Assembly (NCBI GenBank): GCA_964036155.1
Contig: OZ038423.1
Coordinates: 20,475,249 to 20,539,248, forward strand
Direction of reading: 5' to 3'
Length of the DNA stretch: 64,000 nt
DNA from: Diploscapter coronatus
Taxonomy: Eukaryota; Nematoda; Chromadorea; Rhabditida; Rhabditidae
Under the pieces are notes generated by a model. That model did not search any database. It saw nothing but the letters and a program-made list of their open reading frames with translations, and was not told the DNA's origin. Positions 48,466 to 61,000 of this stretch are shown here, in pieces (the stretch's first letter is position 1; every line of letters starts with the position of its first letter). Position numbers and translations under genes: made by a program.

Positions 48466-49834
48466 TTATTTGATGTCAATGTTTCCGACTTCTCGCCATT
48501 CATTCGTTTGTGGATCGTATTCCTCGATTGAATCACAAAAATTTACATTCAAACGTTCTTGATATCTAAATTAACAAAAATTTCGTATAAAGATATGCAA
48601 AATCTCAGCTCACCCCCCGATTGCATACAATTTTCCATTTGCAGGAACAAGAGAATGATTCTTTCTTCCATAATTTATATCAGCGATTTGAGAAATTCGA
48701 CTGTCAACTAGAGCTGAGGGGTCGAAACACAGACAGGATTTGAATACATCATTATCATCCCTAAATATATAATGATAAATTATTTATCATACAAAATAAC
48801 AACTTCTCTCCTCCAGCTATGTAAATTTTTCCATTCAGCGATGCAATTCCGAAAAAATCTCGTTTTTCGGGAATCTCTCCAAGTTCAATCCATTCCCACT
48901 CAGCGTCTGATAATCGATATATCTTTCTACTTTCGCCACCATCAATAACTGAATATCCATAATTACAATAATGATGAATATGCTATAATGTAACCGTATA
49001 AAATTCCATCGCATGTTATTGTTTGAACAAGATAAATTAGAAACGGAAAAGTAGGCCCTGTTTGCCATTGTCCATCCATTAAAACCTGAATAAATTATTT
49101 CACGGATTTTCATTCGATTTTCCTACATCAACTCGATCTGTTGTTCTTCTGCTTCTAGGAATGTATCCACCCAAATAATACAATTTGTCTTTGAAATACG
49201 CCACAGATGCACATTTACGCCATTCAGGAGGGTCTAGGCCTACAAAACTCTGAGTTGGATTATTCATGGATTTTTGATAAGACCTCTTGAAATTTGTCGA
49301 GTATCCAAGTCATATATTTCAAACCATTTGTTAGCAAAATTCAACGAAAAAATCTAAAATTTACAAAATTGGTAATGCCAAATAAAATAGGCCCCCTGTA
49401 TTAGGCACCGGATTTTAAAGTTAGAAAATATAGGCAAAGGAGAGAAATAAGAAAAATAGCCGGTGCCGGTGCCTAATACAGGGGACCAATAAACTAATCT
49501 ACCTTATCTTTTGTGGTCACAACTTCCCATGGCCATAAATTAGTAAATTTGGCAATCTGCTCAACAGAATTAGTATGCGAATCAAACAGACAAATTCTTC
49601 CTTCGTTAATACCGTCGTTGTTTTCATAATGCACTAAATACTAAAATTAATTTCCGTTCATACAAGAAATATTTTCCTACGGTAGAATAAAATGTTCCTC
49701 TCGAGTGCCATCGGCAGATATCTCTTGATTATTCGCATCATCCGTTTATTAGTCCAGGCCAATTGTCCCAAGTCTTTGAATTCGGGATATTCGCAAATCA
49801 ACAATATCATTTCGACTGGTAAATTGGCTAGCAT
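48466..49834 (-). CDS. F-box/kelch-repeat protein, array member 6
   Basis: Exons: 49681-49834, 49503-49633, 49284-49353, 49127-49239, 48995-49085, 48804-48948, 48614-48760, 48466-48565 (316 aa). Near-identical to member 2 in the F-box, exons 2-6 and the 3' end, but exon 7 and the start of exon 8 resemble member 5 (DDNDVFKSC and YQERLNVNFC), so it looks like a mosaic. F-box and five kelch-type blades are intact. Intron 2 carries the 99 bp element. Confidence 0.85.
49390..49488. mobile_element. 99 bp MITE, copy in member 6
   Basis: Same position and ends as the copies in members 2 and 5. Confidence 0.85.
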
Positions 49835-50370
49835 CTTTGTTGAGAGACCTAAACAATCGCCATAGTGTTATTTCAAAATGGAAATAGTAGAAGAGTATTG
49901 ACTGAATGAGAAAGTCTCCAATTAATGATTTAGAAGTGAAAGTAACCCTATTTAGGCGACATATCAAGTTGAGATCCCGTATCGGAAATATATAAATTGA
50001 AGCTAAAAATTAAGTGAAGAAGAATTGACTATTCATGGAAGACGAGAATTGAGAACTGAATGAGAGGATAATGAATTTGACAAGTGAATCTTTGGGCCAC
50101 TTACTCGATATTTTCTGTATCTTTCATGCACTATTTCCTCTTCATTGATTATACAGATGATTTTGGAGGTGTGTCGTGACCACTTTCAAAAAGCCTGTGG
50201 GTTAAAATTGTCTTCACATTTATGCTCGTAGTCTAGAAAGTCCGAATGACGTAGAATTGAACGGGATCTGGATTAGGGGAAAAAGTAAAGCTCTGAACTT
50301 CATAAACTTATATCATGATGATCAGATTTGAAAGATCATCAAGCATGCATGACAGAAGTAGATGAAATTA

Positions 50371-50719
50371 TGATGTCGGTCACTTTACCGGGTGCTTAAG
50401 AACGCACAGATCTAGGGAGGACTTAAGTCAAGATTGCTTTATGATCTACCCACTATAATATTTCCTTCACAATTTTATATCTCTAACCAGAAATTAAAAA
50501 TTTTGAGAAAAATCCTACAATATCCATACCATTCGAGCATAATCTGGATGGTATACTATGGACTCATATAGTAGCATGGTAAAGTGGTAGCACGGTACTC
50601 TAGGAAGCAAAAATTAATTATTTCCCTTAATCTGCTATATTCTGAAGAAAGTTTTTGATTTTTTCGGAATAACCGGCCAGAGAGGATATTTTCGAGGTGT
50701 GTGTTAACATAAGTTGATC
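50371..50719 (+). repeat. Array intergenic repeat block, copy 4
   Basis: See 39122-39475. Confidence 0.9.
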
Positions 50720-50837
50720 AATTTTCGATATGCTATCAATTATTTATTGTTTTTCTTGGATTTATTCGACCGCATTTAAAACAAATTGAATTTTCTGGTA
50801 ATGAAATTGTCGCGAATAATGGAGAGTAAACGACAGG

Positions 50838-50975
50838 ATCAGGTCTATCTGAAGTTCGAAAAAATCGAGCTTGAACTAAACTGAACTTCCAGACAGTTCG
50901 AAATTCAGTTCAGTTCGTACAACCCTGATTAAAGGAATATTTATTTCAGTTGCAATTTTCCCTCGTTACTTTTGG
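50838..50975 (+). repeat. AGTTCG-rich repeat, copy 3
   Basis: Diverged copy of 42264-42405, just downstream of member 7. Confidence 0.8.
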
Positions 50976-51081
50976 ATGTCTTCAAGAGTTATCTGTATTA
51001 TGTGCATTAAAATTATTATTTCATACTTTATTGAATCAAATTTCTATATGAAATCTGAGATTATTATAACCAAGCTTTATT

Positions 51082-54081
51082 TTATTCTATTTTTCCGACT
51101 TCACGCCATTTATTCGTTTGTGGATCGTATTCCTCGATTGAATTACAAAAATCTTCAAATTTCAGTTTTTGAAATCTAAGTTAACAAATATTTTGTATAA
51201 AGATATCCAAAATCTCAGCTTACCCTCCGATTGCATACAATTTTCCGTTAGCGGCAATGAGCGAATGATAAGATTTTGCATAATTCATATTTGCGATTCG
51301 AGAAATTCGACTGTCAACTGGAGCTGAGGAATCAAAACACAGACAGGATTTCAATGTATTGGGATAACTAAATATATAATGATACTACTTCTGGGGGAAT
51401 AATTGATATTCTATAAATTGTTGTAATTACCTTAACATTGTTCTATATGATATCAGAAGCGACGAAGCCGGGACAATAAATCTCGGACCTCTGTAATAGT
51501 GAAAAGTGAGCACGCAGTATATCAGTATATCTCCATTAGCCACATTGCCAGAAACCCCAGAATAATTACGCGTGGTCCTCCTTACATAGGTAATTACGCG
51601 GCCAATAAAATGAAATAAAATCTCCGCCGACAGCCTGTTCATATATGAGATCCATAAAGCGCATTCATTGTTCAACGATTAATAATGTTTAATTCGTGGT
51701 CTTCTATGTATATGATATAACTGAATGCGCACTTACATGATTTTATGTAATCTAGCATCAGTATTTTTACCTTTAATAATAATAGTGAACTTTCTAAACC
51801 AAAATAAATGATAACATTTGTAAAACTTTAGAATTGTACGCAATAACTGCAGAAAACTGGCTGGCGCATACGATGTATCTTTCTTCTTTTAAATTGCAGA
51901 AAATTAGATGTTTTTACAATCCAATTATGGCATCGAATTCAAGATAACTTGAAGTAATTGTTGTCTAATCAGCAAAATAATCAATGGCATTGGAGCACGA
52001 TACTGGCTCAAGCCAATTTCACTTCAAGAGCGACAGTCGAATGATCAAGGCCGCGTAATTACCTATGTAAGGAGGACCACGCGTAATTATTCTGGGGTTT
52101 CTGGCAATGTGGCTAATGGAGATGTACTGATATACTGCGTGCTCACTTTTCACGACTATTACAGAAGTCTGAGATTTATTGTCCCGGCTTCGTCGCTTCT
52201 GATATCATATAGAACGATGTTAAGGGAATTACAACAATTTATAGAATATCAACTATTCCCCCAGAAGTAGTAATTGTCATTCATTTCGTCAGTTTCCGAA
52301 GGAAATCAAATACATTGGGCAGAATAAATGAACACATTTGGATTTTAAACATCAAAGCTTCGCGAAACTATTCATCTCTTCATTAACTTGGTATCAAAAT
52401 TGAGATAATTGAACTTTCAAAATACCGTAACTCGGCAATTTCTGAACCAAAATCAGCTTTTGAAACCAATCGGAATGAGTTTTCATCGATTTTTATGTTC
52501 AAAATGTCACGCATTGCTAAAAACGAATATAAATCCCCGCCGACCGCCTTTGATGGCCAGCTGATTTTTGGCTTCAGAATCTTCACGTCGACGTCGGGAT
52601 TCTGAATCCAAAAACTGTGTAATATTGTCCCGCCATGTTTCTTTGTTATATCTGAATGGATTGCGAACAGCAAAAAACAATACAAATATATTTATTTAAT
52701 TAAATGATTTTGTCCAAATTGCAAAAATGGTCTTGCATCAGAAGCTTGCCCCGGGGGCGAGGTATGCACCGAAAATTCTGGATTATAGGCGCGCGGCCAC
52801 AATTTGTACAGATCTATTAAATAAAAAAAAAAAACCGCACCGTTCTAGCATTTTTAGAACGCAAATGCCAGATGGTACACGGTACACAATTTCGTGTCCA
52901 CGGATACCGTTTTGGTTTTCTTCAAAAATCGATAACTCCCCAAGGCATGATGCAAATTTGAACATTTTTTCGCGGATCTTCCTCATTTGAGGGGGGGGTA
53001 AATTATCCATCAAAAATTAGCACTCCACCGCTACTGTGTCATAGAGAACTAGACATCGATAAAATCTAATATACGTGCACTAGCCCAAAACAAAGGCTGC
53101 GGCACAGGGTATAATACATTATTTATCATACAAAATCAACAACTTCCGTCCTCCAGTTATGTAAATTTTTCCATTTAGCGATGCAACTCCGAATAAGCCT
53201 AGTCTTTCTGGAATCTCTCCTACTTCAATCCATTCCCGTTCATCGTCTGATAATCGATATATCTTCCTACTTTCATAACCATCAATAACTGAATATCCAT
53301 AATTACAATAATGAATATGCTATAATGTGACCGTATAAAATTCCATCGCATGTTGTTGTTTTAACACGACTAATTGGAAAAGGAAAAGCAGGTCCTGCTT
53401 GCCATTTTCCATCTATTAAAACCTGAATTAATTATTTCATAGACCTTCATTCGATCTTCTTACATCAACGCGATTCGTATCTGTCCATGTTTTAGTATAG
53501 TATCCACCCAAATAATACAATTTGTCCTTGAAATAAGCCACAGATGCAAATTTACGCCATTCAAGAGGATCTGGACCTGTAAAATTCTTTGAATCAATCA
53601 TTCGTGAATTTGTTGATAAGACCTCTTGAAATTTGTCGAGTATTCAAGTCATATATTTCAAATAATTTCTCTTTGTTATCAATTCCAAAAATCTGAAATC
53701 TAAGAAATTATTGAAAATAACGAACATAGTAAATTTACTTCATTCTGTGTAGTTGCTATTTGATATGGTTCATAATTATTGTGAAATTTTGCAATCTCTT
53801 CAACTGAGCAGGTATATGAATTGAACAAACCTATTCTTCCTTCATCTTTACCATTATTTCGATAAGTGACTAAATTATTACGAATCGTTTCAAAGACTCT
53901 TACTTAGTTTTCAACATAATTTCTTACGATAGAATAAGATTTTCCCTTTGAGCACTATCAGCAGATGTTTCTTTATTATTTGCATCATTCGATTGTTAGC
54001 CCGGGCCAATTGTATCAGCTCTTTGAATTCGGGATATTCGCAGATCAACAATATAATTTCGACTGGTAGATTGTTTAACAT
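51082..54081 (-). CDS. F-box/kelch-repeat protein, array member 7, with insertion in intron 6
   Basis: Exons: 53928-54081, 53739-53869, 53623-53692, 53464-53576, 53332-53422, 53144-53288, 51224-51367, 51082-51175 (313 aa). F-box MLNNLPVEIILLICEYPEF; blades KDKLYYLGGYYTK, CDGILYVIDGYESRK, NGKIYITGG, NGKLYAIGG and EEYDPQTNKWREVG. It is the most diverged single member at exon 2 (GRIGLFNSYTCSVEEIAKF), resembling the second half of the fused gene. Intron 6 (51368-53143) is 1.78 kb against about 45 bp in paralogues, due to inserted DNA. Exons on both sides stay open and in phase, so the gene may still work if the intron is removed. Confidence 0.75.
51385..52270. mobile_element. 0.89 kb element with about 220 bp terminal inverted repeats
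   Basis: Left arm 51385-51603 and right arm about 52049-52270 are nearly perfect complements. Ends read CTACTTCTGGGGGAATA and TATTCCCCCAGAAGTAG, flanked by TA on both sides, as expected for Tc1/mariner-type target duplications. The 450 bp centre has no sizeable reading frame. Non-autonomous DNA transposon, probably recent given the arm identity. Confidence 0.8.
52273..53108. other. Additional inserted DNA in intron 6 of member 7
   Basis: Not present in paralogues: array sequence stops at about 51384 and resumes near 53110 (ATAATACATTATTTATCATA). Contains an A-tract at 52823 and a GGGGGGG run at 52992, no convincing gene. It may be part of an older insertion into which the inverted-repeat element landed. 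Confidence 0.5.
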
Positions 54082-55004
54082 CTTTGTTAAGAGACCTAAA
54101 CAATCGCCATAGTATTATTTCAAAATGGAAACAGTAAATGAGTATTGATTGAATGAGAAAGTCTGCAATTAATGATTTTGAAATTGATCATTGAAGAAAG
54201 GAGAATGAAACTACTAAATTGATGCTTTGCAATTTTTATCAGACTAAAATCGATTCCTAAACACGGCTCATCATTTAAGACGCATTATTTATAGGGCTCG
54301 AATAACGTTCAAAGAGGCTTGGTATTTATGCACATGTCCTTCTATCGCAATATGGCTCATATGGGTTGATAGGGCCCTGGCTCCCATTCACAAAAATGGG
54401 GGCGGTTTTGCCCTGCCTCCTTCTGCAAGCGTAGAATACGCTTTTTCGCTACTCTGGGCGTGGCCTTCTGACATCGCATTGAAGGTACAAAGAAAAATTT
54501 TTTATTTAAAAAAAAATTCTTTGTATCGATTGCAAATCATTTTTCGCGAAAATCGAAAATCCGAGAAAAATGCCCAAAAATAAAAATCACGAAAAAAACG
54601 AAAAATGGAGCGACATTGTTGAAACAGGAAACATTATAGAAAGAAAAGACCGCTGCAATTATGCGACTATTGCCCAAGAATACAGTACCGAGTGCGAAAG
54701 GGTGAGAAAACTTTTCCTTTCGCTAAATACTCTCGCTTCGCATCGATAGTGGGCGGGGTTTTCGCTCGCCCGATTTTAGGAGCAAAGGTGTCCGTAAATC
54801 TGCCCCATCGCTAACCGTTCGAAATGGCTCATTTTTCTCCGAATTCTTTCGCTTCTCTCGGTCGCGTCTCTCTCTCACTTCGCGTGGTTAGCGGATTTTC
54901 CCCCATCGAAACCATCATGCAGTGCTTCGCTTGAATTTTTGTTTTTCTGTTGCAATTAAATATTTGACTGGTGTTCAGGGACTCGGCGAAGAGTGGTGGA
55001 GACG
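54082..55004. other. Intergenic region upstream of the MARCH gene
   Basis: Holds a strong A/T hairpin (about 54487-54528: TACAAAGAAAAATTTTTT with its complement) and the repeat shared with 6211-6366. GTGTTCAG at 54971-54978 precedes the MARCH start and may be its trans-splice acceptor. No exon series seen. Confidence 0.5.
54772..54919 (+). repeat. 145-155 bp repeat shared with 6211-6366, copy B
   Basis: Same orientation as the MARCH gene, ending about 85 bp before its ATG. Carries TCGGTCGCGTCTCTCTCTCA and the ATCGAAACCAT end, as in copy A. Confidence 0.75.
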
Positions 55005-56548
55005 ATGACTGCAACCGACGCCAAGTGCCTAGACACGACATGCCCAGCGGTGTGTCGATTCTGCCTGTCTGGCGAGAAGTCCATTCCGTATTTCGGCTCA
55101 GGGCCTGGAGGCGAGCCACTCATCAACTACTGCAACTGTCGGTAAGGAATCTATCACCAAAATTTCTAAGAAAAATCCCAAAACTTCATCTGTTATACGC
55201 CGAAACTTTCTATCCAACGTACCCTTTACAATTTCACAATTTGAGTCTTGTCGTCATTGGAAACTTCGAATTTGAAATGCCAAATTCCAGGGGCGCGACC
55301 GGACTCTACCACAAGAGCTGCATGGAGCATTGGCTGAACACCTCTCGCACTGTTGCCTGTGACGTCTGCAAGGCCGGATTCGTCTTCAAAAAGTCGGGAT
55401 TTCACTCATCTTGAGGAATTCTTCATTTTGCAGGAAGAAGCAGTCGTTCTTCACCTATGCCAAGGAAGTCATCTTCGGGGAATCTTACAAGGAGGAACGC
55501 AGTCTGCTCCCTGATGTGGTAATAGTTATAGCAAAATTCGAAAGACAATGTTTCTCGCACTAGACATTCAACAGACATTTTCAAATCTGGCAATCTCTTC
55601 TTGTGTCGGCAATTCATTGATTTTCCCTCTACTTGCAGATCTGTGCCATCGCCATCACCCCCTTGGCAGTCGGTTCAGTTCTGTTGTGCATTCGCTCTGC
55701 AGTGGTTGCCTTTGAGAAGGTCAGGCAGATGGATTCCAGCAACGAGTTGAGCGACGATTCTGATGCACCCATTCTAGGTATACACTTTTCATTCAGCGTT
55801 GTTTAGATTTTTGGAATTTCGATGCATCCCTCTCCTCCATGTCAATGCCCCAGACATCTATTTCTCTAGATTTATTCCGTTGAATAGCTAATACTATTTT
55901 CCTCTACTCTCACCTCTCGTTGCCTTTTCACCGGGATTTATCTAGATTCAGAATCAGCCAAAATGATGGTTTCATTAGAAAGACTGAAACTCTTAAAATG
56001 TGCATTAAAGTCATGGAAAACTTCATCAATCATTCATTTGAATTTGCCTCCTTCAGAAATGGCAGCGTTCTCGATGGTGGCCTTGTTTCTCTCCGCTGTT
56101 TACGTCGCCTGGTTCGCCTGCACGATTTGCTACCATCTGATCGAGTTCCGCATCTGGCAGAAGAAGCATATCGTGAGTTTTTCAAGCAACTGATTTCTGT
56201 TTTTTTTCCGAATTTCATAGAAAAGTCGTCAGCTTTCTTATTATTTTATGCTTCTTCCCATTCAAAATGATCGATTCCTATCAAATATTTCTAAAGTAGC
56301 GCTTCTGTTTGATATATTGATTGATGAAATTTCAGTTGATCACGATTCTGGATCCCTCCATTCATCGCAATTCCACTTCGCACGCAGTTTCGATGGAGTC
56401 TTCTCTGCCGTATTCATCCTCTTCCACTACTTCTTCATCCTCAGAAGCCAGTCCCGAATCTGCCCGTCTGTTATTGTCCTCCCCTGCCTTCATCACCATC
56501 AGCCTCCCTCCCGTTTTCAATTCGGCTTCGTCCGAATCGCATCGGTAG
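55005..56548 (+). CDS. MARCH-family RING-CH membrane E3 ubiquitin ligase
   Basis: Six exons: 55005-55141, 55291-55392, 55434-55518, 55639-55777, 56057-56172, 56336-56548 (263 aa). The RING-CH finger has the C4HC3 ligands Cys17, Cys20, Cys43, Cys45, His53, Cys56, Cys69, Cys72 (CRFCLSG, YCNCRG, YHKSCMEHWL, CDVC). Two membrane helices follow (ICAIAITPLAVGSVLLCI and FSMVALFLSAVYVAWFACTI), then a Ser-rich cytosolic tail of about 70 residues. Layout and finger match MARCHF2/3, endosomal ligases that ubiquitinate membrane proteins and SNAREs. Donor AA|GTCGGG after exon 2 is not consensus but needed for the FKKKKQSFF frame. Confidence 0.88.
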
Positions 56549-58001
56549 TTCACTATATCATTTTTAGCATGTGAGTACTTTTGTCCCAAACACTATTTTT
56601 CTTTCTTCTTCTTCACTAACTCTCGTTTTGGACAAAAGTGCTGATTTATTTTCTTGGGACAAAAATACTCGCGCCTCATTTCGATTTGCATTTTTCTACA
56701 CTTTGCCACTAAATCTAACTACAGTACTGTTTGTTTACTTTTTCAAAGACATTGTATCGAGTGAGCCAATAGAATTCAGCGCTGAAAATGGGCATGCTTA
56801 CCCTAAAAACGCACCTTCATCTTTTCTTACTTCCATAGAACAAGTGAAAGAAGAGAAAAATCATTTATGATTGGAGCGCGTTCTTTCCATCGTGAAATTC
56901 TACTGTCTCACTCGATAGTGTCTTCTAACACTCACTCTTCCAAACTCAGTGTGATACAAAACTGGAACGTTGCATTTTTTCCATAGAAATATAGCCTAAA
57001 TTTCTAAATCAGTTAGATGGAAAGTATGAAAAAATGAAAATGCATCCATTTGATGAGCATTCGGAGATGAGATAGATATAATGCAATGTTCTTAACTTTT
57101 ATTTTCTTCATTTTTTGAATTTCTACTCACTAATCCGCCCACCAGTAAAGTTGATTATTTTGTCAAGTGCTCTATTGACTCGCTTGGAACTTGTCAACTC
57201 ATTTGAAAATGAGCATCAAGTTTCTTGTGCCATCATATACGTTTCTAAATTTGAGTGCAAGCATTCTGTGATATTGTAGATTTCTCAAGTGATCAAGCTT
57301 TTTATTCTTGTTTCTAAATCGCACGAGCTTTCCTTCCAAATTACTAGTTTGGAAATTCCCTTTTTGAACTCATTTTCTCTTGTTTGAGTAAGCAGAAACG
57401 CAGAGTTATGCATGGAAAGGGAAATCTCCGGCTCTCGATTTGGAAGGATAGTACGCTTATCTCGCAATTTCTTACTGTAACATGGAGCTTTTCGGGTATA
57501 CTCGTTCGATATGTTGTATTTTGAGTTTCACATTCTATCCAGAGTAAAGTAAAATACTTTCAGGAATCGAATGATGACAAGAATTTTCAAGATTCATCCT
57601 GTTTTCAATCAGAATTCCAATATCTATCACATTTCAAATACCCTCGGTATACTGTGTTAGCTGTGTGCAGACTTGCAAATAAAGACCCGCGGGTGCGGGT
57701 GTGACTTTTCGAAAAAGCTGCAAGTCAATTCCCATCACTCGTATTTTTGGGAAGGCTCTTTCTTGAGAAAACAAGTGAGGGGAATCGGCGCGGGTTTCAA
57801 TAATGGGAGGAATTGATCGCACTCGTGTTAGCTCCGCCCACTCACGTGGGCTTGTGCGACTTGTATTTGCAACGGCTTACTAGTCTTATCTATTACTTTA
57901 GAACTTGCCAATTTAATAGAATTAATAGTTGCTATTATAGAAAAATAGAAAATTTCAGATAGAGATTTCTAATGAAAGAGCAGAAGCAAAAGAGTTGAAC
58001 A
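56549..58001. other. Intergenic region, MARCH gene / RAPTOR
   Basis: 1.45 kb without a supported gene. Contains a diverged copy of the dispersed repeat (57730-57793) within a section flanked by GACTTGCAAATAAAG (about 57669) and an inverted partner CGACTTGTATTTGCAA (about 57857), which may be the ends of a larger element. Confidence 0.5.
57730..57793 (+). repeat. Dispersed short repeat, copy C (diverged)
   Basis: Shares TTTTTGGGAAGG-CTC-TTCTTGAGA-A-CAAGT-GGGGAA with 901-976. Lies inside a larger possible inverted-repeat element, about 57669-57873. Confidence 0.5.
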
Positions 58002-61000
58002 ATGGATATTCCACTCAATGAAAATGAAACGGACAAACACGATCACAGTAATCACGGCATAACTTTACTGGAGGTTGGAGTTTTTATTTTATATCTATAA
58101 ACTAGAATTCTCATTGTAAATTTAATTATTATTTTTTTTATAAGTTCATCAGCACTTGAAGTGATATTTTGATGCAAATTGTATAAATCGATTTGTACAT
58201 CAAATGCATTCCAAACTTATTTAGATAATTTTGATTAACTAATTCGGAAGATAAATAGCAGGGTTAATGAAAATACAAGATTCTATGATTATGCTTCCAG
58301 AAGCAGACTAACGTCGTGACAAGGTTCTTCCAAGAGAATAGACATGTCGACGAGATCGTTGGAATGCGAGAGGAGCTTCAGCAGAAAGACGCCTGGTGGG
58401 TATTTTCTGAGGCTTTGTCATTATTATTCATGGAGCTTGAAATACTTTTTTTTTTTTTAGATAAAATCATTTTCTGCTAGATTAAGATTACATGTCTTTG
58501 TGTCTGAGCACAAGTTCCAGATTTCCCAAAACGACTCCAAATCGACCTGCAGAAAAGGTTGTCGTATTAAGAGGAAAAGAGCGCGTATTTTTCTCTCGAA
58601 ACGATATGCCACTTTCTGCGGATCGAGTTTTGAGAAATCTGATAAGTTCTTGTTCATTCTTGATAAGACCAGAGCAAAGATGCTTATCGTATTGTATCAG
58701 TAGACGATTATTGCTATACATAGAAATGGTTGATTTGAAACATCTAATATTTATCATCGAATCGAATTATCACTATATCATCTTCGTTATTTGAGCAAAA
58801 AATTCACGTTTTAAACCTGAGTAGACAAGAAATTAAATTGGCACAATAGAAAGCATTTACAAGTTTTCTTCTGATGAGCTTGTTCGTCTCTCCTTTTACC
58901 GTATCGAAAGTTCGTGACATTTTCATATCAGAATGAACAGACTCGATAACGATAATTTTCTAAACCCATCAATGAGGATTATCGAGGCAACTCGAATACT
59001 TTATAACATTAGAGCAGGAAAATAGCGTGCAAAAATGCAAAGTTCCTACCGTAATCCTAACGTCTCCTATTTTTGCAAGCTATGTTATCATGCCATAATT
59101 TTGTAACATTGTAGCATTTCCTCGATGGCGATTCTCATTTTCCAGAATAATTTTAAAAGAATTTGCAAAGGAAAAAATGGATGAGAATTATGAATATATC
59201 TTCGTGTTTAGGAAGCGATATTCAAAAGATCGAATGAAGACAGTGTCAGTGGCCTTGGTGATGTGTCTGCACATTGGAGTGGATCCGCCCGACTCCGGTC
59301 CCAAACCGAATCCGCGAGCCAAGCTCGAGATGTGGTTCGACCCGTTCAGCTGCAGCCCCAACAAGGCTGCTACCAAAATCACTCAAGCTCTGCAGAAGGC
59401 CTACGAGAAATGGCAGCCCAGGGCCAGGTCATTCTAAAAATATATATTTGCTAAGAATAGAGAATTACTAAAAATCACTTTTGGTTACAGTAACGCAAGT
59501 TTGGTAAATGTCAAAATATATAGTTCACTTTGAAACCATGAAAAGTTATCTTTTGTCTAAACCAACAATAAGATGGCATAACACACAGTCATAAGCCATA
59601 TCGAAAACAAACAAGAGTTCAGAAAGAACAATAAATGCAAATGTATGTGTGCATAATAACGAAAAGATAAATAAAATAGGTTTTATTGCAAGATTGGTAG
59701 CTTTTGCCTGAACTTGCGAAAGGGTCGCCGCTTTGACTGATAATTTTTTTGCTTTTTGGAAATAACAGGAGTCGGGTAGTTGAAAACAGAATAATTTAGA
59801 AATGCCGACGAGTTTTCTAGGAAATATGGAGTTTTGTTTTCATTATAGAAAGAACGCAGAAAACCAGGCTTGTTGGATCCAACCCATTGGAACGAATCGC
59901 CAATGTTGCGATCCTCCAATAAGCCTGCAGAAAATTCTGTCACTTCCTAATTATTTTCCAATTCCCAATCATTTTAATCTAGTAAATCTTTATTTTTCAC
60001 AGTTGCAAGGCGTAATTTTAAGACATGCATTATTGGTGTATGAAAGAGGCTGAAATACCTTAATTATGTGGCAAACTTCAGGTATAAGCACCTGATCGAT
60101 CCGACGATCGACGACGTGAAGTCGCTGTGCACATCGATGCGCCGCAACTCGAAGGAGGACAGAGTGCTCTTCCACTACAACGGGCATGGAGTGCCTAGAC
60201 CCACTCAGAACGGGGAGATTTGGGTCTTCAACAAGTCATTCACTCAGGTAGATAGCCTAGACTATTTAGAAGAATAGAATCTGAGTAGACAGAGAAAACC
60301 CGACTTGGTCAGAAAATATATATATATAAGAATGATGAAGAGATAAAAGCGAGCATCGAAATATGCAAGTAGGTAAATATTGATGATTCATCGTGTTTTA
60401 TTGGTAAACCGAACCAGCGCTTTTTCCTCGCATTTTTAGAAAAAAAAACTTATCGAATGCTTTCAATTGTCGCAGCTACTTACTTATCAAAATTTTCCGA
60501 TACATTTTTTATTTTTTATGCGTGACATTTTTGGTATCGATTTTGCAGTGGTAGAATATAAAGAGAATTATTATCTCGTACTTACTTGAGTTTTCCACAA
60601 TTTTTGTCTGGATGAATTGGAATTTCACGATTTAGAGTAATAGTTTAAGAGCGAAATATGATGGAATAGGAAAATAGGAAAAGGCCTGTTCTCATTTCTT
60701 TTCGCATTCAAGATTGCGAAATTGCAGATTTCAATTGCCTTCTAGGTCCAATCACGTATCATGCAAACTGAAATTCATATTCATCATGTTTTTTTAATGA
60801 ATCATCTTTGTAATTTTCAGTACATACCTTTGTCGATATACGACCTGCAAGCATGGATGAGCTCCCCTTCCATCTATGTGTGGGACTGCTCGGCTGCAGA
60901 GGTCATCGTCAATTCATTCAATCGATTTGCTGATGATCATGTCAGGTATATTTTTTGATCATTTTATCTTTTTTATTTGATTGACTATTATTTTCAGAGA

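Noticed and set aside
51603..52049. Centre of the 0.89 kb inverted-repeat element as a possible transposase
   Set aside because: No frame over about 60 codons and no DDE/D motif; it is non-autonomous.
56571..56870. 99-codon plus-strand frame downstream of the MARCH gene
   Set aside because: No splice partners, no recognisable motif, and composition like the surrounding noncoding DNA.
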